Origin: Cricetomys ansorgei
Taxonomy: Eukaryota; Chordata; Mammalia; Rodentia; Nesomyidae
Reading direction: 5' to 3'
DNA: 64,000 bases
Assembly: GCA_026225945.1 (NCBI GenBank)
Contig: JAMJFZ010001815.1
Coordinates: 4,190,001 to 4,254,000, forward strand
In this document: positions 33,888 through 47,312 of the stretch, one piece after another
Layout of the letters: each line of letters opens with the position of its first letter
How positions within the stretch are numbered: the first letter of the stretch is position 1
The notes under the pieces: model-generated
Told to the model about the DNA's origin: nothing
What the model saw: the letters and a program-made list of their open reading frames with translations, nothing else
Database searches by the model: none
Program-made: the position numbers and the translations under genes

Positions 33888-36800
33888 CATTGTGGAAAAA
33901 CAATTCTAGTGATTTTCATTTAAGGGTGGCATTTTGAGTAATATTGAATGGATCAACAGACACATATCTGCTGATATGAAAAGACTAATAGAGTATAGCA
34001 ATATATAAAGCAGAAAGGAAATTGTGACAAGTAAAGAAATGTATATGCTCAAAAAATACAAGTCTGGCCAACAGAGTAGACGGCCCTGTCATGGACTACC
34101 TTCGAATCTGTCTGAGAACCAGTGAGCTCTGTGGTATTTCCTGTATACATGACATCTGGGTTACCATAAGCATTAGAGGTGATGGAACTGAGTACAGAGA
34201 TCTGCAGGGGCTCCTTCCTCTGGACAATGTGCTGTTGAAGAAATGATCAGATTTGATGACTTGGGCAAATTGTTCACCCCAAGAAAACAACTCAACTCAA
34301 CATGATCTCTTATTCTCAGACTCAAGGGGCCCCTTCTTTCTCACATAAGCGATTAGCTGTATTTCCTTTCTTCGGAAATGTAGGCAGGCATTTCCAAAGT
34401 GTCAATCCCTAGGCCATCAAATCTCAAATACTGGAAACTTTCTAATTTGATCATGAGATGCATGAAGCTAAATATTTTAATAATGTTGAATGCAGAGTTA
34501 ATATTCAAATATGTTTTCCCTTTTTCTCTACTTTGAAAGTAGCTTTGATTCAGAAAATATTTTTTTTAGCCTTTAAACGAATCTAGAGAGGGCTTCTGTC
34601 AAAGTATTAATGGCTGAATCATTTCCTACTTCTGAAGCTATGTTGGGCCAACAAGATCTGATTCTGCCTCTAGGGTGGCAAAACATGCCAGAACATCAGG
34701 CAACTGGTGCTCTGCACACACTCAGGTCTGCCTGCTCTTTTCATTTCATGAACGTCGCAGACACTTCAGCAACCATTGCTTCAAATACAGGAGTTGTGAA
34801 ACTTTTATGTAGGGTTGCCTTTGGAGAAGTGGATAAATGCTGCTACTGGAATCCAGGTCTGATCCCTCTCATCACTGAGAAAGTGCAGCCACTCCTGCTT
34901 AGGGTGAAGGGCTGACAGAGCATTGCTAACAGGAAAAAGAGATAGGCACTTTGCTCTCTCATTGCCTGTTTCATAAAACGTCTATTGTCTGGGAATTGAT
35001 GAAGTATGTAGGAATTAACACCACGGTACCAATTCTTAAATGTTACAGTATTGACGGGATGAAAGCATAGCTCGTCAACCACATGGTCATACAGAAATCT
35101 AAGACAGGCAAGCTAAGAAGTCTTCAATTTGCCCTTTAGATGGTGCTTAATGCTCTTAAATGAAATACATGAGTGAAATAAATGAACTAGTGAGTGACTG
35201 CATAGCACTGGGAGGGACACTCCTTATGCACATACATATGTGGAATTCAGCTTCATGCCATGTTGAGATGCTCAGCCTCATCAGAGCCTATGGTTCTTCC
35301 TGTCCTCTTTACTGATGTCATAGAAGTCTTATCCTATTTCTTTCTAGATCTTTCTTCCCAATCTCATATAATGCACGTTTCTTTTACTGTGGGTTTTGGA
35401 ATTCCACCTGCTTTTTATTGCACACTACAACCATAGTGTCAACCATAACCCTAGGAGCTCTGGGTGCTAATTCTTCTTTTAGTGGACAGTAACAAAAGAA
35501 CTGGAGCTGGCCATCAGCTCCTGCAACCTACATACAAAAGTTGTGTCCTCGTTTAAAGGTTTAAGGACTCAGTTGCTCGGTGTCCTACAGATTTGATCGT
35601 CTCATGTACTGTACTCATTGTTGTCTAAATGATACATCATGGTGAGGAGAGAGGCTCGCTGCTTCTGACGTGACTGTGCATGTGGGTCCTAGACACATGC
35701 GTATTCGGCTCTATTCCCAGGATGAAAAGTGTCAAATCAGCACTTCAGTGACAACTCACATTTCTAAGTAAAGCAATTTAGTCAGAAGCAAAATATATCA
35801 TTAAAGAAAACATTCAGGCTTCAGAGTAACTTGATCAGATATTTTGTAGACTGAGAAATTAAATAGAAATAAAATTGAACACATAATTTTAAAGAGCTAG
35901 ATAGCCTAACAAAGGCATTTGCTTACTAGTAAAGTAATGGGGGTAAAGGGGGGGGACTGTTTTGTTTTGCTCAGTTTTTGGTGTAGTTCAAGGTGGAGAA
36001 ATTGAGAAGAGATAAAGGGAGGATAAGTAATATTTTTCCTCTCTGAAATGATGATACAGATGAATAAAAGTCTTGGATTTTTCCCAGGTTGGAATTTTAC
36101 ACCATCAATGAGACTGTGTTAGATAACACACATAACCTTCCAATCAGGAAACACACACAGCATCCTGTATCTCAGGATTTAATTAGTAGTAGAACCTTTG
36201 GACTAAAATGGATTTCGTAACGAATCTTCTACAGCCCACTTTCAGTTGTCTGCACTGGCGTTCCATGTTTGGAATCCATCCAGCGTATCATACCAGGGCA
36301 GTTGGAACATGTCTGCTGAGCAATGTCCATGTGCTAAAAATCCTCCTGAGACCTCTACTGAGAGAGGATTAAAACTTGTCGCTACGCCAAATAGCAGATC
36401 TTTGTTGGTCCTCCACAGTGCACAGTGATGTGAGAGCTCATGTTACAGGTTAATTGCTTTCAGGGGCGGAGTAGCCTGAGTAGGGTTTGCTTTGGCTTAG
36501 CAGAGTATTAATAAGGAAACCCAACACAACCTGACCACCAATACCAGGGGCAGGGAATTCTGGCAGACCAAGGCAGCTGAGGTCCTGTGGGAAAGTCTAA
36601 CACGCTGGGCCCATCTGATATGCACAACACACAAGGATTTGTTTCTTTCTCTGATGTGTTCCATTAATGTTAAGCAAAAAGGACCTTTTCCTTCAGTATT
36701 TGTGAGATTCAAACAAGCAGCATGCAAAACATTATGCTTCGAGTGCAAAATGAGAACGAAAACAAATTCAAGGGTGCAGACAGACATTTGGAGAATTGTG

Positions 36801-39800
36801 ATACTGCCCACTCGGTATAATTTCTTTTGCTGAACACAGCTATGATTACTTGACTTTACTTCAGATTTTTTTTTTTTAAATAAAAATAAGATTGCCCATG
36901 AGTGAGACTTGGGTCCCAATTTTATCCACTGAAATGTTCTCTTCCTGGCCTGATTATAAACCCCTGAAAATCAGCATTCTTTGTACAATGAGAATAGTGC
37001 ACAGCTTTCAAACAGCCTGAGCAACACTAATTACCCATTCTGTACTTAGAAGGATGCGACGACACACTCTCACAGCACCCGTGTATGCAGAGGTAGCTGG
37101 CCCGTCAGCGTTTCCATTCTGTGGGAAATGCCTGAATAGATTTAAGAAATGCCAAAGCTGCCTCTTTTGCTTCAATCTACATTGCAATTTTAGCAAGCCA
37201 GCATTACTCCGAGCAGTATACAGTATATCCTAGTGTACACAAAGTCCAATTTGAATCTGTGGGATGAATTAAAATACCATATACTAAAGAGCTGTTCAAA
37301 AATAGTAAACTACTGTAGCTACCAGCTGCAATCTCTTATTTTTCCTTAAAACTCTTCTCCATTTAAATAAGACCAGCATATGGCTTATCCAAGCTATACC
37401 TCTTAATAACAGCATAAAAACTGCCTTGCTTGGAACATTATACAGCACTGCTTAAGTATTTACAAAGACTGATAAAACTTCTTCCCTGGTATCTCCCTGC
37501 AAGAGAAACGGTATGCAAAAGCAAAGGTCCACAGTAAAATCAGATATGTCTGATATATTCCGGTTCTCATGCTCTTGCAAGCATCTCTTACTGCATCTCA
37601 ACTCCAGCGGCTCTGAAGCAAGAAATATCATAGTAACAATGGTCAGAACAGTGCTTCATGGCCGACCACCAAGAAAGAACTGCTCTGTGTTTTGAGTCTG
37701 GGCTCTGAGTGCAGTCCCGGAGCTTTCTGCATGGCTAGTGCAGGACAATGTCCCCCACTCAGTTTCAAAATGTGCTGTCAGTCAGAGCTCTGGCACCAGT
37801 GGGACCTCAAAGGGCGAGAGCAGTCACGGTACAGCCCTGGTCAGTGACTAGTGGCCGGGTTGGTGAAGTGGGGTGGAAGGATGCACTTTGGGGCACTGAC
37901 ATTCCGTTTTCCTATGCTCCGACAACAAGCAGTCCACAGGAGCTTTGCTTTCTTCCACCTTTACGGCCTGCCCTTTCTGCCCCGCCTTTCCCTGTTCACC
38001 TCTCCCCCACCGTGCCCTGCCTTTGCTGAAAGAAAGAGACCTAAGTCCCACAAAAGGCCAAGGGTAGCTCAGTTTCAGACCCCAGGGCAACATGTGTTCA
38101 GCGAACAAGAGTGTAAGAAACACTGCATATAGCAGTTAATACTGCAGACATCCGAGGTCCTGATAGAGCCTTCTTTGTAGCCATGCATATTTATTGACGT
38201 TCAAAGAGGTTGTGCTTGCATACCAGACAACAGCTATTGAGAACACAGCCAATCTTAAAATGATTAAGGCCTCGGAGTTTACTAAAGATATGGTATGCGA
38301 AGAATCACGAGAAAGCCATAGAATATTAAAAATATTAATAATGTCAGTTCTAATAATTCACTATGAGATGTATTGTAGCCCAATCCTGTTCCAAATGGCA
38401 GAGTCTGTCCTTTTACTTTTTAATTTTTTTTCCTCGAGAGTGAACAAAGTTCAGGGAACAGATTGTAACCTGGGTAAATTGCATGTCTGTTTACAATTGT
38501 ATTTCACATATTTTATATATCATTTGCAAACTATTCCCCAAAGAAATATGCATCAAACTTTTGGGGAAAAAAATGAAGATTTGATGACAATCTGTTCTCC
38601 TTTCATTTGTTTCAGATGCTGCTGAGATCTTTTGTGTTTTGAATGCAATGTCCCGGGCTGGGTAACCCTGGCTTCTTTTGTTCTTTCAGTCTTTACATGC
38701 GTAAACTACATTTCTTGTAATGATATCACCACGATTAAGTAAAGAGGTTGGGGGAAACAAAAACCCTTCTAGAAGATTGCAGCTTGCTCAAGCTCTGTAA
38801 TCATAAACTTCTGATCAAATGTGCGTGTCAAGTATGTTTCACTCTCACTTGGAAAACTCTAATCCTTCTATCTAATTTGTCTACTTACAGACACTTGTGA
38901 TTCGTGAGTTCCAAGACCTGTCATCACAAAGACATCTTAGGTTATGACTTGGGGAAAGTATTTAAGTGTTGCAACATATTTATGAATAGGCTTTCCTAGT
39001 CCGCACTTTAGAACTGGGGAATTATTCCCTAGTAATTAATTGGTGCAACTGTTTTAACTGTCAAAGCTGAAGACTCATCTTGCAGTAGCCGTTTAACCAT
39101 TAGGACAACCAATGGAGCTTGCTCAGGAGTTTGACTCTCAGAAAATACCAGGAAAGGGCAGAGTCGAAGAACTGTTTGCTAAATGTCTTCATAAGGCCCA
39201 GTCTTACCGTTACTCACGGTGTATTAATTGAAGCTCTCTACTCTTAAGTCAGCGTGGAGATCAGACAAAAAGCACTCTCTCATTAAGGAGAGACGTTTCT
39301 ATTCCACTACAAATAAGGGCTCTTGTATCATACTCAGACTAAATACTATTGTACACTTGATATTTAATTATTGTTTGTACTTGAATTTAAAGCATTGAAA
39401 AATACACATTTTTTAAATGCCTTCAAAAATAATTATGACAAAAAATATATCACTACTATCATGTCAATATGTGCACAGGCACCTAATAATCATATCCTAT
39501 GAGTAATCGTTGTGATTAAGGGTAATAAAGACAGGAGAAAGGGTTAGCTTTGGCTTAGAAACTAAACACACACATTTCTTTTCGTTGTAAATGATAAGGA
39601 TCAGTGAAGAGGCCCTTTAAGCAGCTTGGGAAAGAGAGCAGTTACTCACTGAAAATGCTTTTGGCCACTCTTGACCTTTGAGTTCCCAACTTAAAGGACA
39701 CATAAACAACACCATTCTCCAGCAAGTTGCCTTGATAACCTGCTGGAAAGGGGACAGCATATCCTGCAGCCATTTGACATGCACAATTTAGCAATTATGT

Positions 39801-40614
39801 GGTCTGGGAGGAATGATTTTGTTAAGCCACTGGGGATTGCTGCTGTTTACAGCCTTTACTGATTTATAGAAAAAAAAAAATCCAAAGTCTAACCAGGCAC
39901 AATCAGCGCCACAGTAGCACAGTGTGATGCAAGCATTCCCCAGGAAAAGCAGCTTGGACAATTTCATGTATTTACGCCAATCTCAGCCCCAAAGAAGGGA
40001 CTAAGGGCCCCGAATTGCTATCCATTCCTGTTTTAAAGGACAGATGTCTAAATGTCACAAGGAAAGTTTTTAACTACAAATTAAAAAAAAAAAAAACTTT
40101 TCTCCAGGTGAAGAAATATTAAAGTTTATTTTACTTTACAACTAAAAGAAGTTGCCATTTTTCTCTTAGCTTTGAGACCCATTACAATTTTTATTTATTT
40201 TTATTTTCCAGGACATGCAGGAGTTACTGGCAAGTTTAATAGTGCCATTGCTTTAAATATTTCAATCTGATTCAGGATTCTTGATTTGTTTCCTCTGTGA
40301 ATAATTTAAAACTCTTTTCTTTTGTTTAGTTTCCTTGATAGGAAAAATATGGTATTTACATTTTCATTTTTAAAAGACAAATAGATTAAAAGAAGGGATT
40401 TTTTTCCCTCATCATAAAGTAAAATCATGTTCAGACTTTTATATTTTTTACATACATGCAAGCTCAGCTTAGCACTCAGTCTCAGCACCCCACTTCGGTG
40501 GGGGTGGATTCCACAGCCCTATACCCTCATCAATCAGATACAATTGCAGCCAGCCTGACTGGGTCCCCTCACCCTAACCCACTCCCTGCTGCTTGGGCAC
40601 TGCCTGCCAAATGT
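33888..40614. other. Long repeat-poor segment
   Basis: About 6.7 kb show no SINE, LINE or LTR I can recognise apart from a G run near 35948. Three blocks look like candidate conserved non-coding DNA from their texture: 36600-37450, 38170-38640 (contains ATTTGCA and ATATGCAT octamer-like motifs) and 39590-40050 (GCAATTATGTGG, CACTCTTGACC). The 140- to 143-codon ORFs here (36497-36919 minus; 38194-38625 plus) have no domains. Confidence 0.35.
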
Positions 40615-40790
40615 TGTAGGAAGTGAGTAGAATATGCTAGGCACTCCAGCCGCACCCTCCAGGTGCTTGGGGGTCATTGTTATCCCCACAGAGAACCCAG
40701 AACAGCTGCTCTCTAAGCAAGGAGTCTGAAGCCCAGTCAGCTTGCAGAAGATCATCTCTCACAGGGATTTGTGATCCTGCCGGCTCAACA
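40615..40790 (-). mobile_element. Possible MIR SINE
   Basis: ATATGCTAGGCACTCCAGC, GGTCATTGTTATCCCCAC and AGTCTGAAGCCCAGTCAGCTTGC resemble reversed MIR in order, but identity is low. Confidence 0.35.
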
Positions 40791-40914
40791 CATGCAATGA
40801 AATCAGCCCCCTGCACCCACGTCTCCCTCCAGTGTCTGGTCCAGGACATTGAAGAAAAGTCTACGTTTTAGCTTTGTTTTATCAAATCAAAAAAGCCAAA
40901 GCAAGTAAAAAAAA

Positions 40915-40970
<56 letters not shown>

Positions 40971-40974
40971 TATA
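40915..40974. repeat. (TA)n microsatellite
   Basis: Nearly pure TA dinucleotides, with two AA breaks near the right end, after an A run. Self-complementary, so it can extrude a cruciform. Confidence 0.95.
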
Positions 40975-42261
40975 ATGCCTGAAGTAGATAATGAGTTAAT
41001 TATATAATAAAGGGCGTGTGATGTGAAAGAAAAGGACCACAGTGACAGAAGCAAGAGTTGAGGGAAGATTGGTTGGCACAGAAATTGGCTGTTGATGCTC
41101 CAAGGACCTCGAAGTAGACTCTGCTTCCAAAGCAGCCTTTATGCAAGTGTGATTTTCAGCATATGGAACGCTGAAGGATACGACTCCCCAAACTAAGTCA
41201 CACAGAATTGATATTCATCCATCGGGACTCAGGAACTTTTGGGGATCTACCTGGCAAAGAAACGTATGTGAACCTGCCCCACAATGCAACACTCACGTGA
41301 TGGATCTTGGATGGTGCTTTACTGTTCTCATCTTGAACAGATGTATTTTGTGCCTTGCAGCCCCTGTACATGCATATTGGCTGGAACCTCCTGCTTTAAA
41401 GGGACTAAGCATGATGATTTTCCACATGCTGAGCAGCTGAACAAGAGTGTGTGCTCTGTTCAGTTACCCAATGCTTCTATTACAAGAAACAGCAGCAATG
41501 GTGCCTTTAACGACTTTCTTAAAAGAGTTTGAGAAAGCAAAATTGCCTTGCTTCCTGTTGCCATTAAAGAAAGCCATTGGATTATATTTTATTATTTTGC
41601 TTTCTTAATGTATTAGACTGCCCGGCCCCTCTCCCAGGATCACACATATATAAACACAAGATATCACCTAGTGATTGACAGAATCCTGCCGAGTATCAGT
41701 CATGACTACTATCGTAACATGGAAACTTCTTAGTTAATATCCTGTGTGGAAACTTCTGATACCACCATCTCCGAACTTTTGATGGATGATGAAGAAATAA
41801 CTGACCCTGTCAAGAGCTGCTGTATCTCACGACAGTACGGAAGACAACTCTGCTTTATAGACAGGAGGAGACTGGCATAGGAGAAAGCGAATCAGGTGGT
41901 CTCCCGGGTTTCCTTAGTCTTGGCTAAGACTCCCACGTGTTCACCGCCATCCGGACAGACACATACAAGGCACATTCTGCCTCTCCCCTGCTTAGTTTTA
42001 CTCTGGAACACTTTCTACAACTGAAGGGTCTCCCCACCTCCGTCCCTTCTCTTCTGCCTCCTGCTGATTAAATGAGATCTGCCTAGGACAGAGTTTTTGT
42101 TGTTGTTTATCATTCTGTCCATACAGCACCTGCATCCTACCACACTCTTCCCATAACTCTGTGAAAATGTACTGATCATGTGGATGAAGACACTAATACA
42201 TGACTGAAAAATGGGAGATTCTTTCTAAATGTCTGGTTGGCATCCTGGGAATTACCTGAAA
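40975..42261. other. Unique DNA
   Basis: No repeat or gene recognised. An 82-codon ORF (41284-41532) carries several cysteines but no known domain. Confidence 0.4.
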
Positions 42262-42262
42262 G

Positions 42263-42293
<31 letters not shown>

Positions 42294-42300
42294 CTTTTTA
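42262..42300 (+). repeat. (TTTTC)n pyrimidine tract
   Basis: Pentanucleotide TTTTC units run into a T run. Confidence 0.85.
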
Positions 42301-45035
42301 GTGCATTTATTGGAAGTAATATTTTTCAAACTTTTGGGGCCATATAGAATATTTTCTTCTAAAAACATATTTTCTAGTGTGTTTCTATGGTACAAGTGAT
42401 GTTAAGTCTAGCATGGGAATGAATGTTTTGGCTATATGCATAGATGCTTTGCTTACTGAAGTTGGCCAGTATGACATAAGAGGCCTACTGTGCTCAGTTC
42501 CAAGCCAATGGAATAGACTGTGTTATTGGACCCAGTAGCACTGTGTGCAGACCTAAGCTGTGACAGCCAAATGACCAAGCCTAGAAGCCATATTTGAGTG
42601 ACTGCACACTTAGGCAAAGCATTGGGAATTCGGTTTCGTCATTTGTAAAACCTGTGCATGGACATGTTTCCTGTTGTAGCCCTATAGCTGCTGTTGGAAA
42701 TTCTGACACTTATCACTTTACTCTCTGAACTAGACAATGTCTCTTTCCATTCCATAGTTAGAAATCGCTACCAGAGTCAGAGATGACTTTTTAGAAAACA
42801 TTAGAGAAAATCAGTACTGGGAAATACAAATGAGAACAGGGCAGCCCCTGGGATTTACAGTTGCATACATTCTCCCATGTTTTTCACTTTATTTTCTTTT
42901 TCTTTTTTTAGAAAAGCATGTACAGATTTATTAAATCAGGAAAAGAAAGAAAAAAAAAAGATGCCTAATTTTAAATGCATCCCTTACCGCCAACAATTCT
43001 TACTGCAGATGAAAAGGTAAACCAAGCCTGCACAGAAAAGCATATGATTGCAATAAGGGAAGGGAAGCAGGTCCTCTTGGGAGGCCAGGTACACATGTTT
43101 AAAATTACCAGGGTAGCTATTTGTCCTTCTCATGCTTAGGGAGGGTTGCTGGTGTCATCGCTGAGCATACTGCCTTGAGCAAGCACTCTGGTCTTTCATG
43201 AAATATCTTTGTCACTTACTTTAAGTGGGAGTGTTAACACCTTTGCTATTTCTCTAAAAATGGGATTTGCTTCTTTTTTTTCCTTTTTGAGTTAAAAGAA
43301 AGATTGCTATAAAAGGGAGCGTTAAGCAAGTTAGCAAAGGAGACAATACTTCCTTAAAAGGGTTCCCTTTTGATTTCCTACCTTACTGAGCAGTATGACA
43401 GAACACCTCCTGGAAAGGCTCACTGGAGAGATGTTGAAACTCAATTACCTGTGTTAGTGAACCACCTACATATCTTTAAAAATACTCTCTTCTCACAGGT
43501 ACCCAGTATGAACCAAGTGCTTTTTTATTGGTGTCTCTGGTGCCCCGTTAACATAATGAAATGCCATTTGACTTTTTTCAGAGTAGAAAAATGGCCCAAA
43601 CGGATCATAAAATATCCATCCTAACTATGGGCTAGTGGATGGTACTTTCAATGCTCTCCTGGCTGCTCAGCATGCATGGTATACTACACAGGCCTGGACA
43701 GTGTCTCTGTTTAGTTCCAAGGATTCAGAATCCAATATGAGTTTTGATCTAAACAAGAACATTTTTTGTCCTACTGATTTTCTGAAAAATGTGACATTAG
43801 CAGATCAGACTTATAATACTGAGATCCTTTAAAGATTCAATCCTCAATATATTTTTTATTTGACATAGGAAGGATCTATGAATGCTATCTCTCTATCTGC
43901 GTATTTATTTACCTTTAGTTTATATCTAAGGTATTGAAAATGTCTTCCGTAAAGAAGGAATCCATAGGCACAGAAGAACATTCCTAAATAGATGACTACG
44001 TATATTTCTAAAAAGCTACAAGCATTCCTTTGATGATTCATTCTGAAATAGCTTTGACATGCTTACTTGGTTTAAGTGTTGTTGTTGATTTTGTTTTTTA
44101 AATTTTACTATTGCTCACTAATTTGATTTATCCCTGATCAACAATTACAGACAGGGTGAATCTTAAGAGAAAGGGAAAATGAATCTATAAGCCTATAATA
44201 GCTCCAAACACAGTCCTGGCACACATTCTTCAAATCTCTCGCCAGTTTGTACAGAATCTGATGATGCCAGGGTCCAGAAGCTCCTCTATTTTCTCTATCA
44301 ATGCATCATGCACATGATCTCTTTAAAGTACAACTCTGGCCAACATTCTCCAATTGCGCCACACAACTTCCTTGTAGGTTCAAGTTCAGCTTTCCAAAGT
44401 CTGCGTGATAAGCAGAATTCTAATCTAACCTTTAGTCTCTCTGTCTCCCAAATATACTTGGTCATCTTCCCCTACAAAGCCTTGTTGAACAATATAGATT
44501 GGAATAAGCTTCATCTTCTACCTGCCTCCTCCACAGATCACTTTCCCATTCCAGATTTTGACATTTTCTTATGTGTTTAATACTGTCTCTCTTCAGATAA
44601 ATTGCTACCTCACTGTAGGCAAGGTCAAGGTCAAAGTCAAGGTCTCATTTTATAAACCTATTTTTATTCCTACCTCCCTGCAACCTATTTCATTTAATGA
44701 AGCCTTTGAAAAAAACTTATTACAATATGAAAAATAATCCCTTGCCAATTGACATATAAATAAATCATTAAAATTCTTGAATGTTTTCTTCATTTACAAA
44801 TTAATTTCTCACAAGGTTTATTCATAGACTTTGCTAATAAAATACATTATTTATTATTCCATTTGACTTTTAAAGTACTTCTATTAGACAAATGTCCTAA
44901 GTATGAGAAATAAACACACAAACAAGTTAAATTGAACCCATAATGACAATTCTAAATTTTTTAAATAACTTAATGTTTAATGACCCTTTACTTGATTTCT
45001 AAATAGATATATCTCATAAAATTTAACTTGAAAAT
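42301..45035. other. Unique DNA
   Basis: No secure repeats. It has A/G-rich patches at 42944-42960 and a four-unit hexamer array (44621-44644). ORFs up to 90 codons lack domains. Confidence 0.4.
44621..44644 (+). repeat. Four-copy AAGGTC hexamer array
   Basis: Units AAGGTC, AAGGTC, AAAGTC, AAGGTC lie head to tail with one mismatch. Each junction forms an AGGTCA-type nuclear-receptor half-site, and TCAAGGTCA occurs once as an extended half-site. Function is inference. Confidence 0.7.
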
Positions 45036-45095
<60 letters not shown>

Positions 45096-45118
45096 TGTCT
45101 GTATGTCTCTGTGTCTGT
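45036..45118 (+). repeat. (GT)n microsatellite
   Basis: About 36 GT units with TT and TA interruptions, then TGTCTGTATGTCTCTG decay. Z-DNA-prone. Confidence 0.95.
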
Positions 45119-45684
45119 AAGGAGGATGTATGTGATTATTAGAGATTCCTGAAGAGTTGGAAAGTTGGTGGCAGTGATTAAGAGATTGCACTCTGAGAGC
45201 TGTAGCCTAAAAGATAATAAAATAGATGGTAAATCAACCTCATAGAGTTTGTAGCATCTGAGTATTGGATAGTCCTATGTACAGAGAGATACAGAACTCT
45301 ACTTAGGATATAGTTTTAGGCATGTCAGAGTCTGTAAGACAATGCAAAGCAATAGCAGTAGAGTGGAATTAGACACCTAGACAAACCTGTAAAGGATAAA
45401 AGACAATTCCAGTCTAAATTAACCTAAGGCAGTCAGATAACATGTTAAAAGCCCAAGTAAATTTGAATTTGACGTGAATGATACTTGGGCGTGTAAATAT
45501 CTTGAATAATGCATAGTTACATTGAAATATACCCATTTTAATAGAAAATACCCAACTGAATAAGACAAAAGAAAAGGAAAAAATAAAACGAGGATTAGAA
45601 GTCCGTGATAAGAATCCCATGGAAATAAATGTACACTGGTAGTTACCTTGAATTCTTAAAGGCACCTGTGCGATAGTTGATTTG
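45119..45684. other. Unique DNA
   Basis: Nothing recognised. Confidence 0.4.
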
Positions 45685-45805
45685 TAGTATCATATCTATA
45701 TGCGGATGAGGAAACTGCGTCTTAGGTAGATACTCTGTGAAAGGTAAATCAGCTAGTAATGATAGATCTGAGCTTTATATCTAAGTATCCTTTGGATCAT
45801 GATAA
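45685..45805 (-). mobile_element. MIR SINE
   Basis: GCGGATGAGGAAACTGCGTC, AAATCAGCTAGTAATGATAG and ATCTGAGCTTTATATC fit the reversed tRNA-derived MIR in order (the AGATGAGGAAACTGAGGC and CAGCTAGTAAGTGG blocks). Ancient mammalian element. Confidence 0.65.
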
Positions 45806-47144
45806 TAGTCATGCTAGAGCAGAAAGATATTAGAAAGCGACGGATTCCGATGTGCATGAAAAGCAGATGGGTCTGTAGTTTCTAAATTCCTTTCTAATTA
45901 AACTATGGATTAAACTATGAAGAAAGTGACATGCTGGATCCTCCTTTTAGTCAGAGCAACCCACCTACTAAGAGAGTTAGAAAGCCTAGATAAAATAGAT
46001 AAAAGTCTAGGGTCAAAGAGCTCCTAGACAGCAAAAGCATCAGGAGTCTAGCCTTAGAAAGCAAGAAGAATCAGCATTATTCTGGTATACTTCTGGAGAG
46101 GTTTGCTTCTCAGACAGGATGATCCAAATAAAGAATCCAAATAAAAGAAGAGCCAAGGAGCTGAAAGTCTGATGGAAGTTTCACATTCACATGGACCAGA
46201 GGAAGGGATATAGTCAAGCTTGCGGAGCAACAAAGGTCTAACAGAGCTTGGACCTCACAACATTGCCTATTGATAGGTGACAGCTGAGAGTCAGGGAAGT
46301 GATCAGAGAATGTTGCCATCACAGAATCCTAGGGGCCAAGAATGTAAGTTTGGGTCTGTGAAGATGGAATAGACTTAGGGAACACAAACTAGATATTTGG
46401 GGGACCACTAGAGTACAGTTCATGGAGGGCTGGCTCATTTGCCTCTAAAATTTCTCTAAATCTATCACTAGAAATAGAACACAAAGGGAGGGCAAAACTG
46501 GAATAGACAAATGACATAAATATTGGTGTCACCAGAAAAAAACATGACAAAACACTGTGATTAATATGATATAAATGTATTATTAGATGGGAAGAAAATA
46601 AGACAGCAGGGTATGTTTAAGGAATCAAGTAGAAACCCCTGTAAGATCCAATGATGAAATTAATAATGTAATAAATGGAGACACTAGCAGATAAAATCCT
46701 ACTGGCTGATTAATTAAGTAGTATGCATGTTAGTAGAGACTATTTCACAGAAATATAGAGAGAATATTTACTGGGTAACATAGAAATAAGAATAAGAAAC
46801 TAAAAGCATGAAAACATACATAGTAGGAGTCTCAGGGGAAAAAAGGAGAGGCGGATATATGAAAATAATATTTAAGGGATGATTTGGGAAACTTTTCTAC
46901 AGCAGTTGAATACTTTCAAAGTGAATAATAGAAGCATAAAAACCTGTAAAAAACAAAAATGAATAAAAGCATCTCAAAATAAGAATATAAAAATACAAAT
47001 AATAACAAAACTGTAGAAACACACATACACAAATACACACACACACATGTATATGCATATTTTTGTGTGGGGGTGTGTGTATTGATATGAAACACACAGT
47101 TAAGGGCGTAATGTGAACTGAGCATTTTCTGAGATGTCTCAGCT
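45806..47144. other. Unique AT-rich DNA
   Basis: No repeats recognised apart from a CA/GT-rich patch at 47025-47080. Confidence 0.4.
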
Positions 47145-47312
47145 AGCAGGATGGCTCCATGGATAAAGGTCATTTCAGTCAAGCCTTACAATCTGTGTTT
47201 GTTCTCCAGAACATACATGGTAAAAAGGGATAAAGGACTCCTGTAAAGTTGTCTACTGACTTCTATGCATTGGCTGTGACATGTGTAGAATATGCACACA
47301 TATATATTTTAA
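47145..47312 (+). mobile_element. B3-type SINE
   Basis: GGATGGCTCCATGGATAAAGG, CAGTCAAGCCTTACAATCTG, GGACTCCTGTAAAGTTGTC and TGACATGTGTAGAATATGC follow B3 from head to tail. It is much diverged. Confidence 0.65.

Noticed and set aside
42530..42760. Possible MIR (CATTTGTAAAACCTG block)
   Set aside because: Only one short block matches, with no support on either side.
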